A stretch of DNA of 64,000 nt from Thermoguttaceae bacterium. GTDB lineage: Bacteria; Planctomycetota; Planctomycetia; Pirellulales; Thermoguttaceae. The stretch spans positions 57,486 to 121,485 of the forward strand of contig JAGBAA010000036.1 of assembly GCA_017939795.1 (NCBI GenBank), given 5' to 3'. Every line of letters begins with the position of its first letter. Position 1 is the stretch's first letter. Positions 8,498 to 17,466 of this stretch are shown piece after piece. Made by a program: the position numbers and the translations under genes. The notes below the pieces were generated by a model. It was not told the origin of the DNA. It searched no databases and saw only the letters and a list, made by a program, of their open reading frames with translations.

Positions 8498-10021
8498 TTA
8501 ATGAACGGCTTCCATTTCCACATCGTCAAGCCATAACGTACCGCACGCGCCGTGAAGGCCGAAGAACACACACGCTTCACGCGCAGCAGGCGGAACGTCT
8601 ATGGAGAACGAAACTGTTCGCCAGTCAAACGACCCGCGCCAGCCGCCAATGATGGAGCTTCGGATCGTATTCCGTTTTTCATCGATGAAAATGACATAAA
8701 CGCCGGGCTTCATTCCATGAACGAGATCCGGAACGAGTTTTTCTCCCTTGATCTTCATCCGAAATCGCAGTGCCGTCACTTCGCGCCCATCCACTCCGAT
8801 CCCCTGGCAGGCCTGAGAAAGGACCTGAGGCTTTTTGTTCCGAAATCGGAGGCAGTACTTTCCCTCTCCCGTATCGTACCGCTCGATCTGTGCCTGGCGC
8901 AAATAGCACCAAACCTCCGGGATCAGCAGATCGAAGGACGCTTTCGCGAGCTTTTTCCGAGCGGTTCGATCATCCGCTTCATCAAAATAGTCCTCCGCAA
9001 ATTCTTCCAGCCGACGGTCGCTGACCTCTTCTTCCTCACCGAATTCCTTCAATCCATCCGCAGAACTTCCGTCTTCAAGAACGTCTCCTTCCTCGAACAG
9101 ACTCGCACGGCGTTCCGGCATCTTTTCTATCTCGCTCTTCTTTCCGACCATGACGCTCTCAAAATCTCCGTTCAGGAGGACCGGATTGGCCGGATCAGGA
9201 AGAACTTCCCGATTTTCTTCCGCTTCTCCAGTCATCGGCACGAAAAGGATCGGACGGATCGGCATCTGGATGAGCCGATCTCCATCTTTCTTCAAAATAC
9301 AGAGATTCTGCGCATAGCGTTCCCCAAGCGGCACGACCATCATCCCGCCGTCTTTCAGCTGTTCCACAAGTGCCGGCGGCGGAGATTCCGGCGAGCAGGT
9401 CACGATGATTTTATCGAACGGAGCAGCCTCCGGCCACCCGGCGTAGCCGTCGCCTGCACGAACGTGCACGTTGGAGTACTTCAGCCCCTTCAATGTCCGC
9501 ATCGCCTGCCGAGCCAGCGGCGTCACGATTTCGATCGAGTAAACGTCCTTCACCAGCGGCGAAAGCACGGCCGCCTGGTATCCGGAACCGGTTCCGATCT
9601 CAAGGACCCGATCATCCGGCTGCGGATCAAGTGCTTCCGTCATGCTCGCGACGACGAACGGCGACGAGATCGTCTGCCCGTAGCCAATGGGAAGAGCACG
9701 TTCTTCGTAGGACTGCGGCCGAACCTTTTGAGGCACGAATCGGTGACGCGGCGTGGAACGCATCGACGCAAGAACGTCCGGATTGCGGATCCCGGCCCGA
9801 ACCAGCTCGCGTTCCACCATCTGCGTCCGTGCTTCCGTCATCTCTCTTTCAGACTGCGCCACACAGACCGTTGAGAAACAAAAGAGCCAAAACGCACTCC
9901 CGGCCAAAAGTCCCAAGACAGGAAAACGCCCCGGACCTGAAAAATGCACCAGGTCGGCAAACAGGCTCCTCGCAGTTTCAAATCCGGAGGAAAGAAAACA
10001 TACTGAACGTCTCATCTGCAT
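8498..10021 (-). CDS. pcm: Exported protein-L-isoaspartate O-methyltransferase with extra C-terminal domain
   Basis: A 507-residue protein. Residues ~75-270 match PCMT: TPRHRFVP, then GYGQTISSPFVVASMTEAL, the SAM motif VLEIGTGSGYQAAVLSPL and the DKIIVTCSPE motif. The enzyme methylates isoaspartate using SAM to repair damaged proteins. Two features are unusual. A hydrophobic leader (GLLAGSAFWLFCFSTVCVA) precedes the domain, implying export. A C-terminal ~240 residues follows an NPVLLNGDFE segment and an acidic linker and looks like a beta-sandwich of the carbohydrate-binding type (ALRFRMKIKGEKLVP, then GTLWLDDVEME). I picked the ATG at 10021 for its AGGAG at seven-base spacing; an ATG two codons later is also possible. 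It is followed upstream by the TlpA-like gene, same strand, 79 bases apart. Confidence 0.82.
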   Translation of the reverse strand: MQMRRSVCFLSSGFETARSLFADLVHFSGPGRFPVLGLLAGSAFWLFCFSTVCVAQSEREMTEARTQMVERELVRAGIRNPDVLASMRSTPRHRFVPQKVRPQSYEERALPIGYGQTISSPFVVASMTEALDPQPDDRVLEIGTGSGYQAAVLSPLVKDVYSIEIVTPLARQAMRTLKGLKYSNVHVRAGDGYAGWPEAAPFDKIIVTCSPESPPPALVEQLKDGGMMVVPLGERYAQNLCILKKDGDRLIQMPIRPILFVPMTGEAEENREVLPDPANPVLLNGDFESVMVGKKSEIEKMPERRASLFEEGDVLEDGSSADGLKEFGEEEEVSDRRLEEFAEDYFDEADDRTARKKLAKASFDLLIPEVWCYLRQAQIERYDTGEGKYCLRFRNKKPQVLSQACQGIGVDGREVTALRFRMKIKGEKLVPDLVHGMKPGVYVIFIDEKRNTIRSSIIGGWRGSFDWRTVSFSIDVPPAAREACVFFGLHGACGTLWLDDVEMEAVH

Positions 10022-10100
10022 TTTGAAACTCCTGCTGAAAATCATGCACATCGCGCATCTCGGACACATCGCGCACTTGAAAATCAGCCCGTCGGGGACT

Positions 10101-11126
10101 TCACCCCTGCGCTGCGAGCTGATTTTCGATCAACTCTGCCATCGCTTCCATCTCACTGCGGACCGCCTTGTGGAAATCTTCATTTTCAGAGGCTTCCCGG
10201 AACGATTTAGCGATCCGTTTAGCTTCCTTCAGTGCAGCAGCAGGCTTTAGTTTACCAGCCTGGCATTTTTTCTGGAAGGTCTCCATCTGGACCCAGACTT
10301 TCTGCATTTCCTTCGCGCCCGGAACTTTCTGCGCCTTCTTTCCGAGTGCATTCACCTTTTCGAGCTGCGGCAGACCTTTCAGATTTTTGGAAAGGCGCGT
10401 CAGCCGGTACAGCGTCTCCACCGGTTTTTCTTTGCGCGCAGAAGCCAGAGATTCGATCTCCTCATCAATGGCAGAGTGAAGGCTTTCGAGGACAGCTTTT
10501 GCTTCGTCGCTCTTTCGGCCTTTTTTCTCCAATTGTTTCATCGGTGCATTCCAGGACTTTTCCGCAGTAAAAAGTGCCGGAAGTTTCTGAAATTCCGGAG
10601 GAAGATCCACGAGCATCGCCGGATTGAACCCCTCCATCAGACGGCGTCGCTGAACTGCTTCCTCAACCAGAGGTCCGACCTTCGAAAGCACTTCATTCGG
10701 ATGCCCGCTGGCGGCAAGCTGTCCACGGCAGTCCAGAAGATACGCCTGCGGGATCCCTCCAGCCTGCGGAGGCGCAAGCGGGCAGCGATACTGCTGGTAG
10801 TTCGTAAAATTGCAGTTCACGGAACGTAAATATTCCGCGACTTCCGGAGATGGCTCCTGAAGATGGCTTCCAATGAGCACAAAACCACCGCTTCGTCCAT
10901 ACGCAGCCTGGCACTCTATCAGATGCGGGAACGCAGCGCGGCATGGACCGCAATGGATCCCCCAGTACTCAATGTAGACCACTTTGCCGACGAGATCCTC
11001 ATTCTTAAGAGGCGGACCATAGATCGGCGTCCCCGGGTCCTGATCGAAGTACTGCGAAAAAGCAAACGTCCCGCTGAAAAACCAAACGGCTGCGAGGAAC
11101 GCACAAATTTTCTGGATTTTCTGCAT
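10101..11126 (-). CDS. Exported TlpA/ResA-like thioredoxin-fold protein
   Basis: A 341-residue protein with an N-terminal signal peptide (ICAFLAAVWFFSGTFAFS). A thioredoxin-like domain follows over residues ~35-160: VGKVVYIEYWGIHCGPCRAA contains the redox motif C59-G-P-C62, and GGIPQAYLLDCRGQ supplies the cis-Pro loop. TlpA-type proteins reduce disulfides or report on cell-envelope redox state. The remaining ~180 residues are Lys/Glu/Ala-rich and probably helical, with no recognised domain; they could be a coiled coil or an interaction module. The start has AGGAA upstream. The gene lies just upstream of the exported PCMT gene on the same strand, so both could belong to an envelope protein-maintenance operon (inference). 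Confidence 0.75.
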   Translation of the reverse strand: MQKIQKICAFLAAVWFFSGTFAFSQYFDQDPGTPIYGPPLKNEDLVGKVVYIEYWGIHCGPCRAAFPHLIECQAAYGRSGGFVLIGSHLQEPSPEVAEYLRSVNCNFTNYQQYRCPLAPPQAGGIPQAYLLDCRGQLAASGHPNEVLSKVGPLVEEAVQRRRLMEGFNPAMLVDLPPEFQKLPALFTAEKSWNAPMKQLEKKGRKSDEAKAVLESLHSAIDEEIESLASARKEKPVETLYRLTRLSKNLKGLPQLEKVNALGKKAQKVPGAKEMQKVWVQMETFQKKCQAGKLKPAAALKEAKRIAKSFREASENEDFHKAVRSEMEAMAELIENQLAAQG

Positions 11127-11249
11127 AAAAATTTCCTGTTTGGGTCAAAGGCCAACGAGTCAAAGCCAAACCTGAACGGTACGTAAAAGGAAAAATGGAA
11201 CCGGAACGGAAACGAAAAATTGAAATGCTCCGGCACATAAAGGAAAACG

Positions 11250-13277
11250 TCATTTGGGGATGAATCGCGCGACCGCACCGCCGTTTTCTGCCATCGGCAG
11301 GTCAAGCCGATCGGTGGAACGGACTGTCCGGACAGTCTTCACCGTTTCGCGAAATTCTCCAATTGGATCCGGCGCGTCGGTCCAAAGCTGAAGCTCGTAG
11401 TCGCAGTCCGGTTTGAGGAAGGAAAGCGAAATGGCTGAAGTATGCGGACGGGATCCATTCGTCGCTCCGAGGAACCATTCTCCATCTTTCGTCTCGCGGA
11501 CCGTCACGATCCGGCGGCCGATCTCAGCATCCAGCACCTTCGTATTCACCCACTCGGATCCAACGGCAGCAAACCATTCCTTCTCGGAGCCGAACGAATT
11601 TTCACTCCCGCTCTCACGGTTTCGGATCCCCCAGCCGCTCCGAATGACGTGCGAGGGCGCGTAAAGCGTCACGAGCAGCGAAAGCTGATGGCAGTTGGAG
11701 CGTCCCCGGAAAAATATTGCGGGCGTGAAGTCAAACGGTCCCGCCAGACAGCGCGTAAAAGGAAGGACCGTGTCGTGGAAAGCCGGATGGTTTCCTTCCT
11801 GACCACCGCCTCCTTCGACATTCATGACGTTCGGAAATGTACGCATCGAACCATCCGGAAGGTAGGCGTCGTGGATACAGAGCCAGAGTCGATGCTTTGC
11901 CGCGACTTCGCACAGACGCCGGATATCCTGCGTATCCTGTGCGCTTCCGTACGCGACAAAACCCGGTTTTAGACCCGCAATGCCCCACTTTTCGTAAAGC
12001 GCAAAAAGCTCCTCGATATCGTACGCTTTCAGTATTCGGTCATTGATATAGAGGCAGATACCCACGCCTTTTTCCCGGGCGTACGCGACCAGCTCTTCGA
12101 TCTCAACGTCCACGTACGTGCTGGCATGAAATTGCGGGAAGTACGGGATGCGTCCTTTCGCGGCCTTTCGCGGATCCGGTTTCGTATTGGCGCGCCACGT
12201 TGGATCGTCGGCGTGCTCCGGATTATTTTTTGCCCATTCCGCGCACTCCGCCTCCGAGTAAACGTACTCGGTCCCGTACCAGCCCCAGTCGATCTGAACG
12301 TACCGGATCCCATTCTCCGCCGCGAAATCGACCATGCTGAAAAGTGCATCCTTCCGGATCTGGCAGTTCATTTCGTTGCTGATCGTTTTCCCCGGTCTGA
12401 CCCAGGAAAAATCCTGTCCCGGTACTGGTTCCGGATTCAGATTCAAAACAAAGTACCCGTTTTCCGCGAGCTGCGCTTCATTCTCCGCAAGCATCATTGC
12501 ACGCCATGGAGTCCCGCAGAATCCCTCACAGTCACCATCGGCGTTTCCATCGGCGGCATCCTCTTTACTGGAATGCACCGGCATCCATACCGTCTTTCGG
12601 AATGAAGGCTGAACGGCTCCCGTGCCGTTTTTTACCCAGCGCAGACGGGGATAGTTGACGGCACACGCTTCCATGATCGAGAAGACTTTCCCGTCCGAAA
12701 ATTTCCCCGTCAACGGCGGGCAGCTGGACTTGAAGTCCTCAAAACGCAAGCCATCCTCCGGAAAAGTCGCTTCCGTCCAGTCGATCGGGTAAACGCACAC
12801 ATCGGACGGAATACGAAATTCGGTCAGCTCGGACGAAATGCTCTGAATCTCCGTCTTTCCGCGCAGATACCGAAACGCAAAACCTTCATTGAATACACGG
12901 AACTCAAGTCCCAGCTCCTGACCGGTTTCATCCTTCAGGAGAATCGAGATAGCCTCGAAATGTTCGGGGATCTTCGCATACTCGCCCCAAACCGGTGCCC
13001 AGCTGCGGTCCATATACTGACGGGTAGTCTCTGAAACGCGCAGTTTTCCGAACGCGGGTTCGCAGACCAGTCCCAGTGCCGACGGCGCGACTATCTCTTT
13101 CCCGCAGTACGTCACGGAATAAACAGGCCCCGTTTCCGCACAGTCAAACGTCAGGACGATCTTTCCGTCAGGCGACGCGACCTGCTCGGAAGCGCACACC
13201 CAAAGCGGGCAAAAAGCCCAAAACACGAAAGCCCGCAAAAGAACGGACGGACACATGACCGAACGAAAATGCATCAT
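11250..13277 (-). CDS. Glycoside hydrolase family 97 (alpha-glucosidase/galactosidase-like)
   Basis: A 675-residue exported enzyme with a signal peptide (residues ~8-30). The GH97 order is visible: an N-terminal beta-sandwich (ASPDGKIVLTFDCAETGP), a TIM-barrel with YVQIDWGWYGTEY and GVGICLYINDR, then WGIAGLKPGFVAYG, the block RTFPNVMNVEGGGGQEGNH, and a C-terminal beta domain (SISLSFLKPDCDYELQLW). Family members hydrolyse terminal alpha-glucose or alpha-galactose from oligosaccharides. The Asp used as nucleophile by retaining members (KVDFM) is Gly here (LKPGFV), so an inverting SusB-type mechanism with Glu bases is more likely (inference). The start has AGGAG at 8-base spacing. The next gene on the same strand is a sugar transporter, though 679 bases away. 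Confidence 0.85.
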   Translation of the reverse strand: MMHFRSVMCPSVLLRAFVFWAFCPLWVCASEQVASPDGKIVLTFDCAETGPVYSVTYCGKEIVAPSALGLVCEPAFGKLRVSETTRQYMDRSWAPVWGEYAKIPEHFEAISILLKDETGQELGLEFRVFNEGFAFRYLRGKTEIQSISSELTEFRIPSDVCVYPIDWTEATFPEDGLRFEDFKSSCPPLTGKFSDGKVFSIMEACAVNYPRLRWVKNGTGAVQPSFRKTVWMPVHSSKEDAADGNADGDCEGFCGTPWRAMMLAENEAQLAENGYFVLNLNPEPVPGQDFSWVRPGKTISNEMNCQIRKDALFSMVDFAAENGIRYVQIDWGWYGTEYVYSEAECAEWAKNNPEHADDPTWRANTKPDPRKAAKGRIPYFPQFHASTYVDVEIEELVAYAREKGVGICLYINDRILKAYDIEELFALYEKWGIAGLKPGFVAYGSAQDTQDIRRLCEVAAKHRLWLCIHDAYLPDGSMRTFPNVMNVEGGGGQEGNHPAFHDTVLPFTRCLAGPFDFTPAIFFRGRSNCHQLSLLVTLYAPSHVIRSGWGIRNRESGSENSFGSEKEWFAAVGSEWVNTKVLDAEIGRRIVTVRETKDGEWFLGATNGSRPHTSAISLSFLKPDCDYELQLWTDAPDPIGEFRETVKTVRTVRSTDRLDLPMAENGGAVARFIPK

Positions 13278-13955
13278 CAGGCCGACTCCTTTCTAAAATT
13301 CCACGGAAAACGTAGTCCTCCCGCTCGTGTACCCAATATTCAGCGGGACTGCCGGGCAAACCGTCCAACAAAACAGACGTTCCTCCGAAACAAACCGACA
13401 GCAGTCGGAATGCACGCGAAATCAAAAACTTCCCTGATTTTGCACAGGATGGAAGTTTTTCTTCAGTTTATCCGATTTTCTGAAAAAAATCAAGGAGTCC
13501 AAAGAAATTTTTTGGTACTTTTTCCCAAATTTTTGAAATTTTAGAGCAACTTAACTGGTCCTGTACAAAAAAACCGCAAAATCTGCCTGGGCCTCCTTCT
13601 GCAAAAATCCGATGCGATACAAAAAAGAGCCGACGGCAATCGGCTCTCAAGAATGGTGCTTCTTTTCGCGAAGAGATGAAATGGATGTACAGAGGACGCG
13701 AAAAATAAAATTTCGGAAATTTTCTCTTTGTGTCCCTTGCGTTTTTCTCTGAACCTCTGTACTCAAAGAAAAACGGCAAGTGAAACCAGAACGTGACCGG
13801 ATACGATTTTCATATTTTTTGCTTTTTGTGTTTTTTGCTCCATACTCATTGAGCGTCTGTGCTTCAAAGTTTCCTTAATGATCTCCGCGGCAAAAATCGC
13901 GATTATGGGTACGCAGCTGCCGGATGGAGCGGAAAACAGAACTCCGGATCGCGGC
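13278..13955. other. Intergenic region between GH97 and sugar transporter genes
   Basis: 678 bases, AT-rich in the middle. Small ORFs on both strands have no ribosome site or composition to support them. It contains the hairpin at 13621-13648, which suits the transporter transcript. I see no RNA gene. Confidence 0.55.
13621..13648 (-). terminator. Terminator, minus strand
   Basis: An AGAGCCGA/TCGGCTCT stem (8 bp, 13626-13633 with 13640-13647) ends in T6 on the minus strand. It probably ends the transcript of the sugar transporter whose stop codon is at 13956, 300 bases upstream. Confidence 0.6.
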
Positions 13956-15047
13956 TCAGAGTTTGGCCGCGATGATCAGCGCAATGCCGAGGATGAAGCT
14001 GAGGAACATGATGAAGAGCAGCGTCCCTGTCCCTTTGGGAGCCTCGCGGAATTCACGCCAGATAAAGACGCCCCAGATCGCGGCAACGAGAGTCGCGCCC
14101 TGCCCGAGTCCGTAGGAAATGGCGGGTGAAGCGACACCGGAAGCCACGACATTCAGCGTCATGCCGACGGCCCAGACCGCTCCGCCGATCCATCCCCAGA
14201 AATGTTCTTTGAAGCTGCCCTTGAAGAAGGCAAGCGGTGAGACAGGCGTACCGACGAATGGTTTCAGCTGGCAGAACGTCACGACAAGAAAACTGCTAAG
14301 AAAAATACCGAGCGCAAACACGACGTTCGCCGTGTACGGAGTGAGTTTTCCGTCCTGAAGTTTCGCACCATCCAGAGCGAGATTTCCGGCCGTTACGTCT
14401 TTCAGAACAGAAGTACCAGCTGAAGCCTCCAGTGTTTCTGTGATCGCGGGGACCTCCACTTTCGCCAGTGAAGCCGCGACAAAATAGTAGAACGTGGACA
14501 TCAGAACGCCGCAGACCAGTGCAAGGACCAGACCTTTGGTTTTGCTCGCTCCGGTCTCTTCCGGTTTTGGAAGTTTCCCATACGCCTTCGCGTTAATGAT
14601 GATGGCCAGCGCGACAAGAAGCACTCCGGCCCCCAGAAGCACGGGATCTCCTGCCTGATCCGCGAAGTAGTTCAGAGCCACACCAAGGATCAGTGCCAGT
14701 CCGATCCCGACCGGAAAAGCGACGGCCATTCCGGAGATCGCGATCGCCGCGACAAGCAGGATGTTCGCGGCATTAAAGACGACTCCGCCCAGAAATGCCG
14801 AACAGAGTGCACTTCCGGAAGCCTGCTGAAGGTCTGCAAGAAAACTGCGCCCCAGTTCTCCCTGTGAACCAAGCGTAAACGCGAACGCAAGGGCCGTCAA
14901 AAGCACACCAATGACGTAGTCCCAATAGAAAAGCTCAAACCGCCAGGTCTTACCGGCAGCCTTCTGTGCGTTTCCCCAGGAACCCCAGCAAAGCATCGTA
15001 ATGAAGCAGAAACAGACGGCGATCGGGTAACTTTCAAGCAAAAACAT
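13956..15047 (-). CDS. GRP/DMT-type sugar transporter, ten-helix membrane protein
   Basis: A 363-residue polytopic inner-membrane protein. The start MFLLESYPIAVCFCFITML, the motif CWGSWGNAQKAAGKTW and FELFYWDYVIGVLLT are the hallmark of the glucose/rhamnose transporter (GRP/RhaT-like) branch of the drug/metabolite superfamily. The central and C-terminal helices are rich in Gly and Ala (GMAVAFPVGIGLALILGVAL), and a hydrophilic loop lies near residue 150 (KLPKPEETGASKTKG). The likely role is proton-coupled sugar uptake; the exact sugar is unknown. The ATG at 15047 has AGGAGG at five-base spacing. Its own promoter lies at 15232-15260. The GH97 gene downstream on the same strand suggests use of released hexose (inference). 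Confidence 0.8.
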   Translation of the reverse strand: MFLLESYPIAVCFCFITMLCWGSWGNAQKAAGKTWRFELFYWDYVIGVLLTALAFAFTLGSQGELGRSFLADLQQASGSALCSAFLGGVVFNAANILLVAAIAISGMAVAFPVGIGLALILGVALNYFADQAGDPVLLGAGVLLVALAIIINAKAYGKLPKPEETGASKTKGLVLALVCGVLMSTFYYFVAASLAKVEVPAITETLEASAGTSVLKDVTAGNLALDGAKLQDGKLTPYTANVVFALGIFLSSFLVVTFCQLKPFVGTPVSPLAFFKGSFKEHFWGWIGGAVWAVGMTLNVVASGVASPAISYGLGQGATLVAAIWGVFIWREFREAPKGTGTLLFIMFLSFILGIALIIAAKL

Positions 15048-15231
15048 AAAATCCTCCTCATTTCGGATGGTGATTTCCAGCGAACTCAAACCCAAAGTCC
15101 TCCGCAAAAGCGCACGGGCGGACAAAGGCAACGGGTCCGAGAGCCTGGACAAATGGCGGGAAATTCGAAAGAAAAATAGAGCAGGATCCCGAAAAATGCA
15201 GATCCTGACACTCTATCCTGATCTCATTCCC

Positions 15232-15260
15232 AATATAGTCCATTTTGTCCCACAAGTCAA
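15232..15260 (-). promoter_or_regulatory. Sigma70-like promoter of the sugar transporter
   Basis: On the minus strand, TTGACT (15255-15260), a 17-base spacer and TATATT (15232-15237). The predicted transcript starts near 15225, leaving a leader of about 180 bases before the ATG at 15047. Confidence 0.7.
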
Positions 15261-15287
15261 GAAGTTCCCCAAGAAAATTCGCACAAA

Positions 15288-15327
15288 AAAAGAAAAAACA
15301 CGCCGGATCCTGTGTCCCAGCGTGTTC
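15288..15327 (-). terminator. Possible terminator of the HEAT/TPR gene
   Basis: On the minus strand, AACACGC (15320-15326) pairs with GCGTGTT (15297-15303) around a loop of about 16 bases, followed by TTTTTC. It lies 300 bases past the 15624 stop codon. Confidence 0.4.
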
Positions 15328-15623
15328 TGTCTCATTTATGTTGAAGAAGCATCAGATCGCTTCCTGATTTCCGGATTTCCGGTTTCTTTATTTTCAAGTC
15401 AGACCCATTTCAGATCTTCCTGTTTGCTCGCAGATCTTTCGATCCTGTACGCCCTCGCTTTCCGGGCTTTATTTTCTCTGCTTCCGCATTTCTGCTTCTG
15501 CTTTCTGTTTTCTCGTCAGGAAAGTCCTTTCTCGCTTTCTATCTTCGTTTTCCGTTTCGCCGCTTTCCAATCTTGAACAGATACCTAAGATCCTCAGGAC
15601 TTTCGGCTCACTCTGCGAAAAAC

Positions 15624-16292
15624 TCAGTTAGATCGTGCCTGCCGGAGAAATGCAGAAGTTCGTTTGCGCAGCTGCGTATTTTTCAGTCCTGGATTGATGT
15701 CCAGCGCATTTCGGAAAGCCCGAAGTGCCTGAACGGTCCGGCCGGTCTCCATGTGCACATAGCCCAGCAGTACGTAGGCATCAAAATGGAACGGATTCAA
15801 ATCAAGCACCGTCTCCAGGTCTTCTCTGGCATACTCATACTCTCCCAGCTCGAACCACGCACTGGCACGCTGAAACCAGATCTCAGCAAACCGGGGCGTT
15901 TTCTCCAGCTGAAGAGAAGCAAAAGTCACCGCCATCGCAGCCTCACCGCTGGACACCATTCGGCTCAGGTTCTGGAGCATGCGCTGATCGCTTTCATCGC
16001 CTGCTCGATTCCAGATACTGTGAAGCGCATTCTCCGCAAGGATCGCGACCGTTCGGTCCGCATCCCGCAATGCAGACACCAGGATCCGCACGGAACTCAT
16101 CTCACCCGTCGATCCAAGCGCAAGCACCGCAGCACGGCGAACACTGGCGTCCGAATGCGACACCAGACGCTCCAAAGTACCTGCCGTATAGCAGCGGGAA
16201 ACCTCTGATTTAAAATCCGACATATTCGCCTGCAAAAGGTAACGCTGGTAAATATCCAGCAGCACAGGGAAGCGACTACATCGACAATTCAC
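15624..16292 (-). CDS. HEAT-repeat plus TPR protein
   Basis: A 222-residue cytoplasmic protein. Residues ~30-100 form HEAT/Armadillo-type helices (LERLVSHSDASVRRAAVLAL, ILVSALRDADRTVAILAENAL). Residues ~125-210 are two to three tetratricopeptide repeats (AEIWFQRASAWFELGEYEYA, AYVLLGYVHMETGRTVQALR, ALDINPGLKNTQLRKR). Both parts bind other proteins, so a scaffold or assembly role is likely. No enzyme motif is visible. The gene has its own promoter at 16355-16383, is monocistronic, and its ribosome site AAAGGA is 11 bases from the ATG, a little far. The partner is unknown. Confidence 0.7.
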   Translation of the reverse strand: MNCRCSRFPVLLDIYQRYLLQANMSDFKSEVSRCYTAGTLERLVSHSDASVRRAAVLALGSTGEMSSVRILVSALRDADRTVAILAENALHSIWNRAGDESDQRMLQNLSRMVSSGEAAMAVTFASLQLEKTPRFAEIWFQRASAWFELGEYEYAREDLETVLDLNPFHFDAYVLLGYVHMETGRTVQALRAFRNALDINPGLKNTQLRKRTSAFLRQARSN

Positions 16293-16354
16293 GTAAAGAT
16301 TCCTTTCTTTGAGGGTTAAAGTTTTGGACTGACCTCGTTTCTTCTTCTACTTTT

Positions 16355-16383
16355 ATTCTACACCGCATTTCGTGCTCCGGCAA
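16355..16383 (-). promoter_or_regulatory. Sigma70-like promoter of the HEAT/TPR gene
   Basis: On the minus strand, TTGCCG (16378-16383), a 17-base spacer and TAGAAT (16355-16360). The start near 16348 gives a leader of about 56 bases. Confidence 0.65.
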
Positions 16384-16506
16384 ATAGTTTTTCACTTTTT
16401 TCTCCCGGTTTTTTCATTTCCGTGTCTGTTCTGACTATTGAAAAAACCTTGACCTTCCCACGAAATTTACCCTTCAGAAAAACTTTCCCGACTGCTTAAA
16501 AAAAAG

Positions 16507-16550
16507 AAAAGACGCTCTCCTCAACGGTCAGTCAGACTTTAACGGCGTCT
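16507..16550 (-). terminator. Possible terminator of the ATP-grasp gene
   Basis: On the minus strand, AGACGC pairs with GCGTCT around a long loop, followed by TTTTC and a T-rich stretch. It is 30 bases past the 16582 stop codon. The long loop makes this uncertain. Confidence 0.4.
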
Positions 16551-16581
16551 GAGGCATCTTGCGTGTATCCCCTCCAAAATT

Positions 16582-17466
16582 TCAGACATTCAGCTCCCGT
16601 TCCGCATGATCCAGAAAAATTTCCTGAATATCCAGATCGGTATGTGCATAAAGCATCCGTGACCCAACGACGTCCTCAATCTCATTAAGGACGGGCCGAC
16701 CTTCATGAAAAATCAGATCGATCCCCGCGAAGTCGAATTTCATCATTTTCAGGATCCGGCCGGCAAGTTCAAGTTCCCCCTTCGTCAGTTCCCGGCGGAA
16801 CGCGCTCCCGCCAAGCGAATAATTGCTCCGGAAATCCGACTCGGAACGGCGTTCCATAGCCGCGATGATCTCGTTTCCCACGATGTAAATGCGCAGATCC
16901 CGTCCCGGAGTGTCGGCAAGAGACTGGACCATCCAGCGTCCGGAATGTCCGAAATATTCAAAATATTCGGAATATCCAGAGGAGGAAGAAAAAAATGGCC
17001 GTCCTTCTGTTTCCCGTTCCAGTATGTTCTGGAGTTCTGCCGCATCATGAACGCAAAAGACCTCCGAACCGCCGTGTCCGTTTCTCGATTTCAAAACAAA
17101 GGGGAACGGCGGAAGAGACGCCGGATCCAGTTCCCGGGACTCCATCATCGGGATACCGAGCGGGCTGAAATGGCGAAAGGTCTTCAGTTTGTCGTTCGTG
17201 ATCTCCGAAACGCAGGCCGAATTGAAAACACGCAGGCCGGCATCCTCGCACCGACGGGAAAATTCCGGGGACGTACAGCGCATAAAGACGGCATCCGGAC
17301 GATCCTGTTCTGCGGTTTCGGGAGACCATTCCTGAAGTTCTTCAAGGAGCTTCACCTCCAGGTTCCAGCCGCGCCGGGCACATTTTTCGGTCAGCGTCTC
17401 CGCAAACCAGCGGTTGCGGGCAAGGCGCACGGAATCGTAAATGAGGAAAATACGGAACGATCTCAT
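16582..17466 (-). CDS. RimK-like ATP-grasp ligase
   Basis: A 294-residue ATP-grasp protein of the RimK/glutathione synthase group (COG0189-type). The pre-ATP-grasp domain is followed by NDKLKTFRHFSPLGIPMM, the ATP-lysine segment FPFVLKSRNGHGGSEVF, RDLRIYIVGNEIIAAMERR and the metal/carboxylate motifs FDFAGIDLIFHEG and VLNEIEDVVGSRMLY. Such enzymes form an amide bond between a carboxylate and an amino group using ATP. A Tyr/Glu/Ser-rich insert (GYSEYFEYFGHSG) lies before the second core motif. I chose the ATG at 17466 over a TTG-started longer frame because the family begins at MRSFRIFLIYDS. A related but distinct ATP-grasp gene occurs at 54149-55039. The substrate is unknown. Confidence 0.75.
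   Translation of the reverse strand: MRSFRIFLIYDSVRLARNRWFAETLTEKCARRGWNLEVKLLEELQEWSPETAEQDRPDAVFMRCTSPEFSRRCEDAGLRVFNSACVSEITNDKLKTFRHFSPLGIPMMESRELDPASLPPFPFVLKSRNGHGGSEVFCVHDAAELQNILERETEGRPFFSSSSGYSEYFEYFGHSGRWMVQSLADTPGRDLRIYIVGNEIIAAMERRSESDFRSNYSLGGSAFRRELTKGELELAGRILKMMKFDFAGIDLIFHEGRPVLNEIEDVVGSRMLYAHTDLDIQEIFLDHAERELNV

Larger units (their letters stand above)
15048..15623. other. Intergenic region upstream of sugar transporter
   Basis: 576 bases with no supported gene. It contains the transporter promoter (15232-15260) with an approximately 180-base leader, and a minus-strand hairpin near 15288-15327 that suits the HEAT/TPR gene. The leader could hold a regulatory RNA, but I recognise no known riboswitch fold. 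Confidence 0.5.

Noticed and set aside
8552..9874. A 440-codon plus-strand frame over the PCMT gene
   Set aside because: The opposite strand encodes unmistakable PCMT motifs; this frame is basic, His-rich and without start signals.
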